A stretch of 64,000 nt of DNA from contig NC_054713.1 in the NCBI RefSeq assembly GCF_016097555.1, positions 8,140,845 to 8,204,844 of the forward strand, in the 5' to 3' direction. A model generated the notes under the pieces. That model was not told where the DNA came from and ran no database searches. It saw nothing but the letters and a program-made list of their open reading frames with translations. This DNA comes from Gigantopelta aegis (lineage: Eukaryota; Mollusca; Gastropoda; Neomphalida; Peltospiridae). The translations under genes and the position numbers were made by a program. This document shows positions 1-12,400 of the stretch, one piece after another (the first letter of the stretch is position 1; every line of letters starts with the position of its first letter).

Positions 1-615
1 TCAAGATAGTAAGTCGATCGATCTAGATAGTAAGTCGATCCATCGATATAGCAAGTCGATCGATCGAGATAGCAAGTTGATCGATCGAGATAGCAAGTTG
101 ATCAGTCGACATAACTAGTTGATCGATCGAGATAGTAAGTTGATCGATCGACAGAGCTAGTTAATCGATCGAGATAGTAAGTCGATTGATCTAGATAGTA
201 AGTCGATCCATCAGGATAGCAAGTCGATCGATCGAGATAGTAAGTCGATCGATCTGGATAGTAAGTCGATCCATCGATATAGCAAGTCGATCGATCAAGA
301 TAGCAAGTTGATCAATCGAGATAACTAGTTGATCGATCGAGATAGTAATTCGAACGATCTAGATAGTAAGTGGATCCATCAGGATAGCAAGTCGATCGAT
401 CGTGATAGTAAGTCCATCGATCTAGATAGTAAGTCGATCCATCGATATAGCAAGTCGATCGATCGAGATAGTAAGTCAATCGATCGAGATAGCAAGTTGA
501 TCGATCAAGATAGCAAGTTGATCGATCAAGATAACTAGTTGATCGATCGAGATAGTAATTCGAACGATCTAGATAGTAAGTTGATCCATCGAGATAGTAA
601 GTCAATCGAGAAAGA
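1..615. repeat. 21-bp satellite, block 1
   Basis: Tandem copies of a 21-bp unit of the form AAGTCGATCGATCGAGATAG(T), with frequent CGATCCATCGATATAGC variants. Because 21 is a multiple of 3 and the unit lacks stops in some frames, both strands show heptad-repeat open frames (STYYLDR-like on minus, SIDRDSK-like on plus); these are not genes. The array starts before the window. Confidence 0.95.
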
Positions 616-894
616 AAAATAATTTGATGTGATGTCCTTTCCCAATCACCATAGGTTTCTCATCCATGTTGCAACTGAGGAAACAAAGTTTGTTCTCCAA
701 TTTGCGAAAAACAAATATATAACCTGTACATGTGGTCACTGTGGTGGCCTGTATTTATGTGTTGAATGATTACCTAGATGAATGTCATAGTTTGGTTGAT
801 ATATTGCATATAGTGCTTTTAACTACAAAGTTTAATTCTGTTGCCTATGGGATTTTATTTGGTGTAGTATAATCAATAACGGTATCCAAGTCGC
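616..894. repeat. Spacer between satellite blocks, partly duplicated
   Basis: The first ~85 bases (616-697) recur nearly unchanged at 1360-1438. No gene seen in the rest. Confidence 0.7.
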
Positions 895-1370
895 CTATCT
901 TGATCGAAAGCCTCGATTTCGAAAGTCGATTGATCGAGATAGCTAGTTGATCGATCAAGATAGTAAGTCGATCGATCTAGATAGTAAGTCGATCCATCAG
1001 GATAGCAAGTCGATCGATCGAGATAGTAAGTTGATCGATATAGATAGTAAGTCGATCCATCGATATAGCAAGTCGATCGATCGAGATAGTAAGTCAATCG
1101 ATCGAGATAGCAAGTCGATCCATCGAGATAGTTAGTCACTCGATCGAGATAGCAAGTCGATCGATAGAGATAGTAAGTTGATCGATCTAGATAGTAAGTC
1201 GATCCATCGATATAGCAAGTCGATCGATCGAGATAGTAAGTCAATCGATCGAGATAGCAAGTCGATCGATAGAGATAGCAAGTTGATCGATCAAGATAGT
1301 AAGTCGAACGATCTAGATAGTAAGTCGATCCATCGAGATAGTAAGTCAATAGAGCAAGAAAAATAATTTG
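895..1370. repeat. 21-bp satellite, block 2
   Basis: Same 21-bp unit as at 1-615. It is followed by the same flank (AATTTGATGTGATGTCC) seen after block 1: the flanks start at 621 and 1365, 744 bp apart. Satellite plus flank therefore forms a larger duplicated unit. Confidence 0.93.
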
Positions 1371-1433
1371 ATGTGATGTCCTTTCCCAGCCACCATAGGT
1401 TTCTCATCCATGTTGCAACTGAGGAAACAAAGT

Positions 1434-1826
1434 TTGTTTTATTTAACGACGCCACTAGAACACATTGCTTTTTTTATCTTATCATCGGCTATTGGATGTC
1501 AAACATATGGTCATTCTGACACTGTTTTTTTTTTATAGAGGAAACCCGCTGTCGCCACATAGGCTGCTCTTTTACGACAGGCAGCAAGGGATCTTTTAGT
1601 TGCTCTTCTCACAGGCAGGATAGCACAAACCATGGCCTTTGTTGAACCAGTTATGGATCATTGGTCAGTGCAAGTGGTTTACACCTACCTATTGAGCCTT
1701 GCGTAGCACTCACTCAGGGTTTGGAGTCGGTATCTGGATTAAAAATCCCATGCCTCGACTGGGATCCGAGCCCAGTACCTACCAGCCTGTAGACCGATGG
1801 CCTAACCACGACGCCACCGAGGCCGG
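1434..1826 (-). mobile_element. SINE, type B head with type A-like tail
   Basis: The minus strand starts with the tRNA-like head ACCGGCCTCGGTGGCGTCG and the B box near 1765-1780, runs through the shared core around 1600-1660, and ends with a tail resembling type A (GGCTATTGGATGTCAAACAT on plus). It interrupts the second copy of the satellite flank. Confidence 0.8.
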
Positions 1827-1933
1827 TCCATTCCGTTTGATACTTGTGTGAAAATCTTCATTTGATTCACCAGTAGTCTTCAGCTGCGGAGCTCAACAAG
1901 ACACGTCCACCCTGAGCAAGATCCAAGCCAAGA

Positions 1934-1985
1934 GGGATTATTATTATTATTATTAATATTATTATTATTATTATTATTATTATTA
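1934..1985. repeat. (ATT)n microsatellite
   Basis: About 17 ATT repeats with one interruption. Confidence 0.9.
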
Positions 1986-2459
1986 GTGAAAAACATTTTT
2001 TTTATTTTTTTATTTTTTTTACAAAATATTTTAAAGGAATACGGTAAAATAACATTTTGAAAGTGCAATAAATCATCCATTGTCTTGGTATTTTCCAATA
2101 ATGTTAAAAGGGGCCAAATGCAGGTTAGTTGTTGAGAGGGGTCAGGGGGGCGATAGCCTTTCGCCGACTCGGTATTTTCCTCTTCACAAGCAGTGCTACT
2201 CAACTAGTATTCTTAGTCGTGGTATGTACTGTCCTGTATGGGAAAGTTAAAATGTTTTGCAATTGGATGTCACCCCTCCCCCCAAAAAAACCCAAACAAA
2301 CAAACAAACAACAGCAACAATAACACTCAATGCAGTATAACACGAGATGATAATAAACAGAAAAACTGTTTTGTTGTAGAAAACACATATCCTGGTCAAA
2401 TCTTAGATCTTAGACTGAAACAAAACCTACCGTAAATAGCTACAGAAGCTAACGAGCTT

Positions 2460-2712
2460 CGTTTATACACACAGAAACATGCACACACATGCATACATGC
2501 ACACACACATGCATGTACACACACACCCAAAAAAAACAAAAACACGCGTGCACACACACACTACATACACACACAGACACACACACACACTACACACACA
2601 CACTACACACACACACACTACACACTACACACACACACTACACACACACACACTACACACTACACACACACACACACACGCACACACACGCATACCCACA
2701 TACACACGCATT
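2460..2712. repeat. (CA)n-rich simple repeat
   Basis: Runs of ACAC mixed with ACTACAC units. Long open frames on plus (HTHT peptides) are low-complexity artefacts. Confidence 0.9.
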
Positions 2713-2965
2713 GACTTATTAATCATCTGCTATTGGATGACACACATTTAGTAATTTTGACATATATTCTTAGAAAGGAAACCCACTAAATGTTTCCATC
2801 CCAGACAGGATAGCACATACCACGTCCTTTGTATACATATACCTATACGTATACGTATACGTATACGTATATATATATATCTGTGTGGTCCATATGTTGG
2901 ACGCCATATAACCATAAATAAAATGTGTTGAGTGCATCGTTAAATAAAATATTTCCTTTCTTCCT
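2713..2965. mobile_element. SINE fragments
   Basis: 2713-2830 is a minus-strand type A fragment (tail and core). 2880-2965 is a plus-strand type B tail ending in GTGCATCGTTAAATAAAATA. A (TATACG)n patch lies between them. Confidence 0.7.
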
Positions 2966-3400
2966 AATCCGCAGTAATACTAGGTCTTTATTTCACATAG
3001 TTGCCCCATCACTCCCCCACCCCCACCCCCCCACAATACTGTATTACCTGGAACTGGATGGAACTGGCCTACAGGTGAAAAAGATTAATCAACGTATCAT
3101 TCCAATGTCAATAAGCTTATAGGGGATATAAAACGTTTCTTTTAGATTATATTTCGAACTGCGTGTTTTATGTTTCATATAGGCTATTTAATACGGTTTA
3201 GAACAATTAATTATATATTAATAAATATAAAATTTTATTTTAGCGACAATTAAGAATATTAATAATAAAAAACAATCATTCAGGGTTAACTTTACTTGAT
3301 TAATATAATAAACGATATAATTCATTCTAAATTGATTTTCGTGCTTCCATCCTGCTACGGTTCAAGCACGCTGTCCTGGGCACACTGCAACCATCTGGAC
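2966..3400. other. Intergenic, nothing recognised
   Basis: AT-rich sequence with no convincing gene or repeat. The short C-terminal motif GTGTCCAGGACA near 3400 resembles SINE type D tails but is too short to call. Confidence 0.5.
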
Positions 3401-3414
3401 AGTGTCCAGGACAA

Positions 3415-5432
3415 TGGGATAATAAGAGTCACCGCATGGTTCGTGAGAGAGAAATAACAATGGCCACCCCTATCCCCATTTAGCCATTATCACTCAATGG
3501 GTTAATAAGAGTTACTGCATGGTTAGTGAGAGAGAAATAACAATGACCATACCCATCCCCATTTAGCCATTATCACTCAATGGGTTAATAAGAGTCACTG
3601 CATGGTTAGTGAGAGAGACAAATAACAATGACCATACCCATACCAAACCCCATTTAGCCATTATCACTCAATGGGTTAATAAGAGTTACTGCATGGTTAG
3701 TGAGAGAGAAATAACAATGACCATACCCATCCCCATTTAGCCATTATCACTCAATGGATTAATAAGAGTTACTGCATGGTTAGTGAGAGAGAAATAACAA
3801 TGACCACCCCCATTCCCATTTAGCCATTATCACTCAATGGGATAATAAGAGTCACTGCATGGTTAGTGAGAGAGAAATAACAATGGCCACCCCCATCCCC
3901 ATTTAGCCATTATCACTCAATGGGTTAATAAGAGTTACTGCATGGTTAGTAAGAGAGAAATAACAATGGCCATACCCATACCCATTTAGCCATTATCACT
4001 CAATGGGTTAATAAGAGTCACCGCATGGTTAGTGAGAGAGAAATAACAATGACCATACCCATACCCATCCCCATTAACCATTATCACTCAATGGGTTAAT
4101 AAGAGTTACTGCATGGTTGGTGAGAGAGAAATAACAATGACCATACCCATCCCCATTTAGCCATTATCACTTAATGGGTTAATAAGAGTTACCGCATGGT
4201 TAGTGAGAGAGCAATAACAATGGCCACAACCATCCCCATTTAGCCATTATCACTCAATGGGTTAATAAGAGTTACTGCATGGTTGGTGAGAGAGAGAAAT
4301 AACAATGACCATACCCATCCCCATTTAGCCATTATCACTCAATGGGTTAATAAGAGTTACCGCATGGTTAGTGAGAGAGAAATAACAATGGCCACAACCA
4401 TCCCCATTTAGCCATTATCACTCAATGGGTTAATAAGAGTTACTGCATGGTTGGTGAGAGAGAGAAATAACAATGGCCATACCCATCCCCATTTAGCCAT
4501 TATCACTCAATGGGTTAATAAGAGTCACCGCATGGTTAGTGAGAGAGAAATAACAATGACCATACCCATACCCATCCCCATTTAGCCATTATCACTCAAT
4601 GGGTTAATAAGAGTTACTGCATGGTTGGTGAGAGAGAAATAACAATGACCATACCCATCCCCATTTAGCCATTATCACTCAATGGGTTAATAAGAGTTAC
4701 CGCATGGTTAGTGAGAGAGAAATAACAATGGCCACAACCATCCCCATTTAGCCATTATCACTCAATGGGTTAATAAGAGTTACTGCATGGTTGGTGAGAG
4801 AGAGAAATAACAATGGCCACAACCATCCCCATTTAGCCATTATCACTCAATGGGTTAATAAGAGTCACTGCATGGTTAGTAAGAGAGACATAACAATTGA
4901 CACCCCCATCCCCATTTAGCCATTATCACTCAATGGGTTAATAAGAGTCACTGCATGGTTAGTGAGAGAGACATAACAATTGACACCCCCATCCCCATTT
5001 AGCCATTATCACTCAATGGGATAATAAGAGTCACCGCATGGTTAGTGAGAGAGAAATAACAATGGCCACCCCCATCGCCATTTAGCCATTATCACTCAAT
5101 GGGATAATAAGAGTCACCGCATGGTTAGTGAGAGAGAAATAACAATGGCCACCCCCATCCCCATTTAGCCATTATCACTCAATGGGATAATAAGAGTCAC
5201 CGCATGGTTAGTGAGAGAGAAATAACAATGGCCACCCCCATCCCCATTTAGCCATTATCACTCAATGGGATAATAAGAGTCACCGCATGGTTAGTGAGAG
5301 AGAAATAACAATGGCCACCCCCATCCCCATTTAGCCATTATCACTCAATGGGATAATAAGAGTCACCGCATGGTTAGTGAGAGAGAAATAACAATGGCCA
5401 CCCCAATCCCCATTTAGCCATTATCACTCACT
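3415..5432. repeat. 82-83-bp minisatellite, ~24 copies
   Basis: Each unit contains AATAAGAGTCACCGCATGGT, GAGAGAGAAATAACAATG and CCATTTAGCCATTATCACTC. Early units (around 3499-3582) are 83 bp; the last units (5101-5432) are 82 bp and nearly identical, so homogenisation is recent at the right end. Units differ mainly in a CCATACCCATCCCC-type stretch that expands and shrinks. Confidence 0.97.
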
Positions 5433-5433
5433 C

Positions 5434-5741
5434 GGGGCGGGACGTAGCCCAGTGGTAAAGCATCCGCGCGGTCGGTTTGGGATCGATTTCCCGTTGGTTG
5501 GCCCATTGGGCTATTTCTCGTTCCAGTCAGTGCACCACAATTGGTATATCAAAGCCTCCAAAGGCAGTGGTTTGTGCTATCGTGTCTGTGGGATGGTGCA
5601 TATAAAATATCCATTGCTACTAATGGAAACAATTTAGCGGGTTTCCTCTCTAAGACTATATGCCAAATGTTCGACATACAATAGTCGATGATTAATAAAT
5701 CAACGAGCTCTAGTAGTGTCGTTGAACAAAAGAAACTTCTT
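5434..5741 (+). mobile_element. SINE type A, full length, with target duplication
   Basis: tRNA-like head GGGGCGGGACGTAGCCCAGT (A box) and GGATCGATTTC (B box), core GTGCATATAAAA-like, tail TGGTGTCGTTAAAC-like. It is flanked by TTATCACTCACTC on the left and TTATTACTCACTC on the right, a 13-bp target duplication made from the end of the minisatellite array. Confidence 0.9.
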
Positions 5742-6411
5742 TTTATTACTCACTCTGGATAAGATCCGGTACCAGGAGGCGAACCCAGTACCTACCATCC
5801 TGAAGTTTGCTGTTGTTTGAAGGAACTCGTAGATAAAATAGGGTTTTTTTTTATAATAATGGTAGGTCTACTGCTGTGCCAAATGTTTGTGCTCATTAAA
5901 TCTTCAAGAATGTTTTTTTGTTGTTGTTTAATGATAAGTCAGTTGTGATACATATTTTACAAAACAATATTACTACCTAATATTTAAACGTTTCAGTTGA
6001 ATGTTATGAAGTAAAATTTTCTGCCGTTAAACCTGTCACAGCGTGTAATATAGTTGTCCAGTTGGAGTGCGATATTAGAAGTGTTCTTAACCAAGCCACT
6101 TTTAACGAAGTTAAACATTTCTAATATTTAACATTTTGATGCCTCCTTGTAAGTAGCCTGTTGATCAGATAATATAACAACGACGTTTAGAAATGTTCGA
6201 CTGTTTCTTCCGAGAATTCCTATATGGAGGTGCGATAACTATTGGAGGAAAGTAACCAATAGCACAATACTAGACTGGAATTCGATTAAACTTTTCAATT
6301 GTGTGTATTTCTCCTCGGCGTAACTAGAAATTATTCCAGTTGAGTTAATAATTAAAGAATGATTCTAGAATTTATTTCGGTAAAAGCATAAATCGGCGAT
6401 TAATTCATTAA
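5742..6411. other. Upstream region of DNAJC16
   Basis: About 670 bases without repeats that I recognise; presumably contains the promoter and 5' UTR. No clear TATA box or initiator could be chosen. Confidence 0.4.
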
Positions 6412-9400
6412 ATGATGAATGGTTTTCAATATATTTTGTGTGCGTCGCTTCTGATTCACATTTATGCATCAGAAGATCTGTACGATGTACTTGACGTCAA
6501 TAAAGATGCGTCTTCTAATGATATCAGACAAGCTTATAAAAGACTTGCAAGGGAATGGTAGGTTATAATTTTAGCCAAATTGAATCAAAATGTTTTGGGG
6601 AAAGTTCTGCTCTTCTCCCTTCCCCACATACATTGTATTATCATTTACACTTTTTTTTTTCCTTCATCATGTTACTAAAGGGGGTAATGGGTGGTATCGT
6701 CCTTTGACTGCTCGAGTTGCCTCCAGCCCTCCTTTTTTGATATTCATATTGGTATGTACTGGAAGGCTAGAGGAAACTCTATGTAATGCTTTGGCAATCA
6801 TCAACTACCAAACCGGTCGTGGTTAGGCCATCGGTCTACAAGCTGGTAGGTACTGGGTTCTGATCCCAGTCGAGACATGGGATTTTTAATCCAGATACAG
6901 ACTCCAAACCCAGAGTGAGTCCAGGGCTGCCAACAATTACGATTTATGCGGAATCATTACGATTTTCCATCTCTTATTACGCCATTACGCCCGTAATCTG
7001 AAAGATTACGGCAAATCCGCGTTTTCCTGTTTTTTTGCGGTTTTTTTTGTAATAACCTACCGCCCCTACGAATCACATAAATTGGACTCACCCAACTAGC
7101 CGCAAATGAGCACGGAAGTTTTTTTGCGCGTGCAACACACTTCGGGATAGACGTAGCTTGTGAAACGATGCCATTTTGTAAAGATGTCGAAAAAACGCAA
7201 ACGATCAGAGCCATATGAACTGTGCAAAGCTCAGAAAAAGCCAAAAGTAGTACAGAAGTATAAACAGGACTACAGCAATGAGTGGCCTGTTTTGAAGGCC
7301 AGTTCTGTTAGTAATACTAGTGCATTTTGTACTTTATGTCGTGTTGATTTTTCTGTTGGCCATGGCGGGAAAAATGATTGCCAAAGGCGCATCAAAATGA
7401 AGAAACACCAGGACATCGTTGAGGCCAGCGATAAAACAATTCATAAAGAAATATCTGGATATTTTATACAGCAAAAGGGTTTATACGACGAGTCACAATT
7501 CACGCGAAAATGATTACTCTTTCCCGTTTTTAAATGTTGGCAGCTATGTGAGTGCTCCACAAAGCTCAATGGGTAGGTGTAAATCACTTGCACCGACCAG
7601 TGGTCCATAACTGGTTCAACAAAGGTCATGGTTTGTGTTATTCTGCCTGTGGGAAGCGCAAATAAAAGATCCCTTGCTGCTAATCAGAAAGAGTAGCCCA
7701 TATAGTGGCGACAGTGGGTTTCCTCTCAAAATCTGTGTGGTCCTTAACCATATGTCTGACGCCATATAACCATAAATAAAATGTGTTGAATGTGTCGTTA
7801 AATAAAACATTTCTTTCTTTTCTTTCATCGACAACCAAATGGTCGCAAGCTACTGTGTCTAAAAGGTACTAGACGTTTTGCCCCCCAGCCAGTTCACCCC
7901 CAGTCAATTCGCCCCCAGTCAGTTCAGTGTTCGAGATAACGGTATCCCGATATCCCAGGGATACCAGAATTTAATTTTGGATACCAGACTTCAAGAACCC
8001 AGTATCCCACCGGGATGCCATATAATACTAAATTCTCAGGTGGGATACCAGATTTTGAAATGTTAGTATCCAACTGGGATACTGGCCAAAAATTTTAATC
8101 TCGAACACTGCAGTTCGCCCCCAAATAGGATGTCAGTTCGCCCCCACATGCATAACCAGTTTGCCCCTACAAAGGTACCAGTTCACCCCCAGTCAGTTCG
8201 GGTCATGTTCCTGGCCTGGAAAGTCATGAAATTTTTATATTGGTCATGGAACGACCTGAGAGTAATAAAGTTCTGTTCTGATATATCCATACGTGTTTGT
8301 TCTGTGTTGAATATGAATGCTAGGCAGGTCAGGTCATAGGGTTTTACATGCATATTCAGAACAAGCTGTTGTTTGCACACCGTCCATGACAGGCCAGGCT
8401 AAGCTGGTCATTCGCGCTTTTATGGCCATTATCACGTGTTAACCTGTTAACTGTAATCAGTCATAGTGTTTTTAGAAGATGATCATCTTTTTTGATGTTC
8501 ATGGTTACTAATTAGTGGCCAAAAGAACCCCCGCAATAATCCCTCAATTGGAATAATGCTCACCAGAAGAGGCCATATCGAATTGCTGTTCAAAGCCCTC
8601 TTAGGTGTTAGCCGAAGATGCATAATCAGCATCAAGGTTATGTAGCTGATTAACCATTGTTTTATTTATTTCTTCTTAAAACAGATCCTATCTGGCAGGA
8701 ATGGATGTTTTAATAAATGTTGATGATGTGGTTTGTGTGAATTTGTGAAAAAATGTCGGTGTCTACGCTTATTCAGCACCCTACGTTTAATTACATCTGA
8801 AAAAAATATAACCCCGTATTACAATTCTCATGATTCATGATCAGTCCAAATTGTGGAAGGACAACAACCCCTCCCCTCTAAGAAAAGAAACACACACAAC
8901 ACACACACACACACACAAACACACTTTAACATCCTCTAAAGAAACAGTACAATAATTGTTTTAAAGTAACAAATAATTGGGGGCGAACTGACTAAAAGTT
9001 GGGGGCGAACTGACTAAAAGTTGGGGGCGAACTGACAAATATTTGGGGGTGAACAGGCGAACTGGTACATGGGGCGAACAGGGCAAACTGACAGGGGGTA
9101 CAAAATGGCTGCACCCGTTATATATAATAGCCGTCACATTTAACCGTTTTATTAATTAACTATACGATTATACTTGTTGATATTAAGCAATAATGTGCAT
9201 TATGTATCGTTGAATATGCACACCAGTCCAAAAGCCTTGCTTTAGCATTCCTTTAATGATAGATGGCAAAAATTAAATTCTGAAATATTGCTTGAATTCT
9301 ACTATTTAATCTTGGTGATTATATATATATATATATTAATATGGCACGATACTGAACAAGATGTTCCCTGCATGATTTAATGTTTTGTACTAATTTCAGG

Positions 9401-12400
9401 CATCCTGACAAGAACAAAGCACCTGATGCTGCTGACAAGTTTACAAAAATAAATGAGGCATACGAGGTAAAGAATCAAACACACAGACCTGTGGGTCTAA
9501 CAGCGTTCGAAATAAGCACTTGTCCATTTGTCCAGTCGTCATGGGTTCCAGCGTGTACATATTAGGAATATTGACGAGTTCCGAATGCCCTACTTGGATC
9601 ACCGAGATCAATACTTTATTTTATTGCCAAATAATATTCAATATTCAGCATCATTTGCATTTAAAAAGAATTTTAAGAAATATATTTTGGGGATACCTTA
9701 CAAACAAATAACAGCAGGTCATATTTTGCTTCCTATTTCGAGCTTGGTATACAGTCAGTTTAGGATCGATCCCCATCACTGGGTCCATTCGGCTATTTTC
9801 CAGCTATTGGTATATATACTATCTTATCTTTGGGATGAGGGGAGGGATATAACCTAATGATAAAACACTTGCCTTATGTACAGTCAATCTAGGATCGATC
9901 CCCATCGGTGGGTCCATTGGGCTATTTTCCAGCCATTGGTATCTTATCTACATGCAAACGCTAATCGGAAAGAGTAGCCAATTAAGTGGCAGTAACAGGT
10001 TTCGTCTCTAATTATCTGTGTGTCAGATGCCATATAACTGTAATAATAATTAAAATAAAATGTGTCGAGTGCGTCGTTAAATAAAGCATTCTTTTTTTTT
10101 TTTTTTTTTTTTTACCGGCCTCGTTGGCGTCGTGGTTAGGCCATCGGTCTACAGGCTGGTAGGTACTGGGTTCGAATCCCCCAGTCGAGGCATGAGTTTT
10201 TTCATCCAGATACCGACTCCAAACCCTGAGTGAGTGCTACGCAAGGTTCAATGGGTAGGTGTAAACCACTTGCACCAACCAGTGATCCATAACTGGTTCA
10301 ACAAAGGCCATGGTTTGTGCTATCCTGCCTATGGGAAGCGCAAATAAAAGATCCCTTGCTGCTAATCGGAAAGAGTAGCCCATGTAGTGGCGACAGCGGT
10401 TTTCCTCTCAAAATCTGTGTGATCTTTAACCATATGTCTGACGCCATATAACCGTAAATAAAATGTGTTGAGTGCGTCGTTAAATAAAACATTTCTTTCT
10501 TTACCTTTCTTTTGTTTTTCATTGTTTTCTCATGTTTAAGGTGGGTGGTAACCCAGTGGTAAATTGCTCGCTTGATGTACAGTTGGTCTAGATCAGACCC
10601 CATCGGTGAGCCATTGGGCTGTTTTCTCGTTCACGCCGGTGCATCACAACTGGTATATCAATGGCCGTGGTATGTGCTAATCGTTCTGAATTGGTGAAAA
10701 TGAAAGTTCCTTTGCTGCTAATGGAAAAATGTAGCAGGTTTCCTCCTCTCTAAGACTATATGTAAAAAATTATCAAATGTTTAACATCCATTAACCATTG
10801 ATTAATAAATTCGTGTGCTGTAATGGTGTCATTAAACAAAACAAGCTTTAGCTTTCCTCTAAGACTATATTCCAAAATTACTATATTGGTGACACCCAGT
10901 AGCCGATGATTAATAAAGCAATGTGCTGTAGTGGTGTTGTTAAACAAAACAAACTTTAGCTTTCGTCTCTAAGACTATATGTCAAAATCACTATATGGGG
11001 GACATCCATTAGCCGATGATTAATAAATCAATGTGCTCTAGTGGTGCCATTAAACAAAACAAATTTTAACTTTCTTTCTCCTGTTTCCTACAGACCCTGA
11101 GTAACCCAGAGAAGAGATCTGCGTACGACAATTATGGCTACACGTCTCAGAATGGACGACGACAGCCTTTCCATCAGCCGAATGGTTTCTTCCCATTTGA
11201 CGACTTCTTTTCCGGCTCCGGCTTCAATTTTAACTTCGGAAAAGGTTCATCTATTCTTGATAGATACTCCACAACGCTGAGGTAATTATTGTTGTTATGG
11301 GGGATTTTTTTTTCAGAATTATTTTTGGGCTGGCTGTAGGAAATTTTAGTTAGGTGATGGAAATTTATGGTAAATGTATTTAAAATACTGCAGGACGAGT
11401 GTTACAAAATCTTGAATAAATCCCTGCTAAAAAACAAATTCCTCTTCTGTGAATGGTATTGTGTTTGTTCATTCACCCGCAGTGTGATATGACATAACCT
11501 TGATCCTCTTATTGGAGGGGGTGGGAGGTAGGACGTAGCCAGGTGGTAAAGTGCTCGCTTGATGCACAGTGGGCCCAATGGGCTATTTCTCGTTTCAGCC
11601 AGTGCACCACGACTGGTATATCAAAAGCTGTGGTATGTGCTATCCATTTTGTGGGATGGTGCATATAAAAGATTCCTTGCTACTAATGAAAAAAAATGTA
11701 GCGGGTTTCCTCTATAAGACTATATGTCAAATTTACCAAACGTTTGACATCCAATAGCCGATGTGCTCTAGTTAAACGAATCCTCTTTTCTTTCTTTTTT
11801 TCATTAATCAATATATGTCAAATTTACCAAACGTTTGACATCCAGTAGCCGATGTGCTCTAGTTAAACGAATCCTCTTTTCTTTCTTTTTTTTCATTAAT
11901 CAGTATATGTGAGTGTTTTGTATAAATTTTAGGCATTTGTTTCATTAATCAATGTATGTGAGTGTTTTGTGTAAATTTTAGGCATTTGTTTCATTAATCA
12001 ATGTATGTGAGTGTTTTGTATAAATTTTAGGCATTTGTTTCATTAATCAATGTATGTGAGTGTTTTGTATAAATTTTAGGCATTTGTTTCATTAATCAAT
12101 GTATGTGAGTGTTTTGTATAAATTTTAGGCATTTGTTTCATTAATCAATGTATGTGAGTGTTTTGTATTAATTTTAGGCATTTGTTTCATTAATCAATGT
12201 ATGTGAGTGTTTTGTATTAATTTTAGGCATATATTTTTTTCTTGGGGCGGGATGTAGTCCAGTGGTAAAGTGCTTGCTTGATGCGTGGTTGGTTTAAGAT
12301 CGATCGCCGTCGGTGGACCCATTGGGCTATTTCTCGTTCTAGCCAGTGCTCCACAACTGGTGTAACAAAGGCCGTGGTTGTACTATCCTGTCTATGGGAT

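Larger units (their letters stand above)
7871..9108. mobile_element. DNA transposon-like element with multiplied inverted ends
   Basis: The left end reads AGACGTTTTG then C-rich; the right end in reverse reads AGCCATTTTG then C-rich. CAGTTCGCCCCCA-type units are repeated inside the left end (7880-7925, 8110-8205) and their inverse, GGGGGCGAACTGAC, is repeated inside the right end (8980-9070). The interior has no transposase that I can see. About 1.24 kb, in DNAJC16 intron 1. Superfamily unknown. Confidence 0.6.

Noticed and set aside
312-1366. Open frames with STYYLDR / SIDRDSK heptad repeats
   Set aside because: Direct result of the 21-bp satellite; present on both strands, no gene structure.
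2479-2751. Histidine-threonine-rich open frames
   Set aside because: Translation of a (CA)n simple repeat.
3415-5432. CRISPR-like array
   Set aside because: Regular 82-83-bp period, but there are no unique spacers; whole units are alike, and the context is eukaryotic.
5434-5510. tRNA genes at SINE heads (A and B boxes)
   Set aside because: Heads lack a full cloverleaf with paired acceptor stem and continue into the SINE body.
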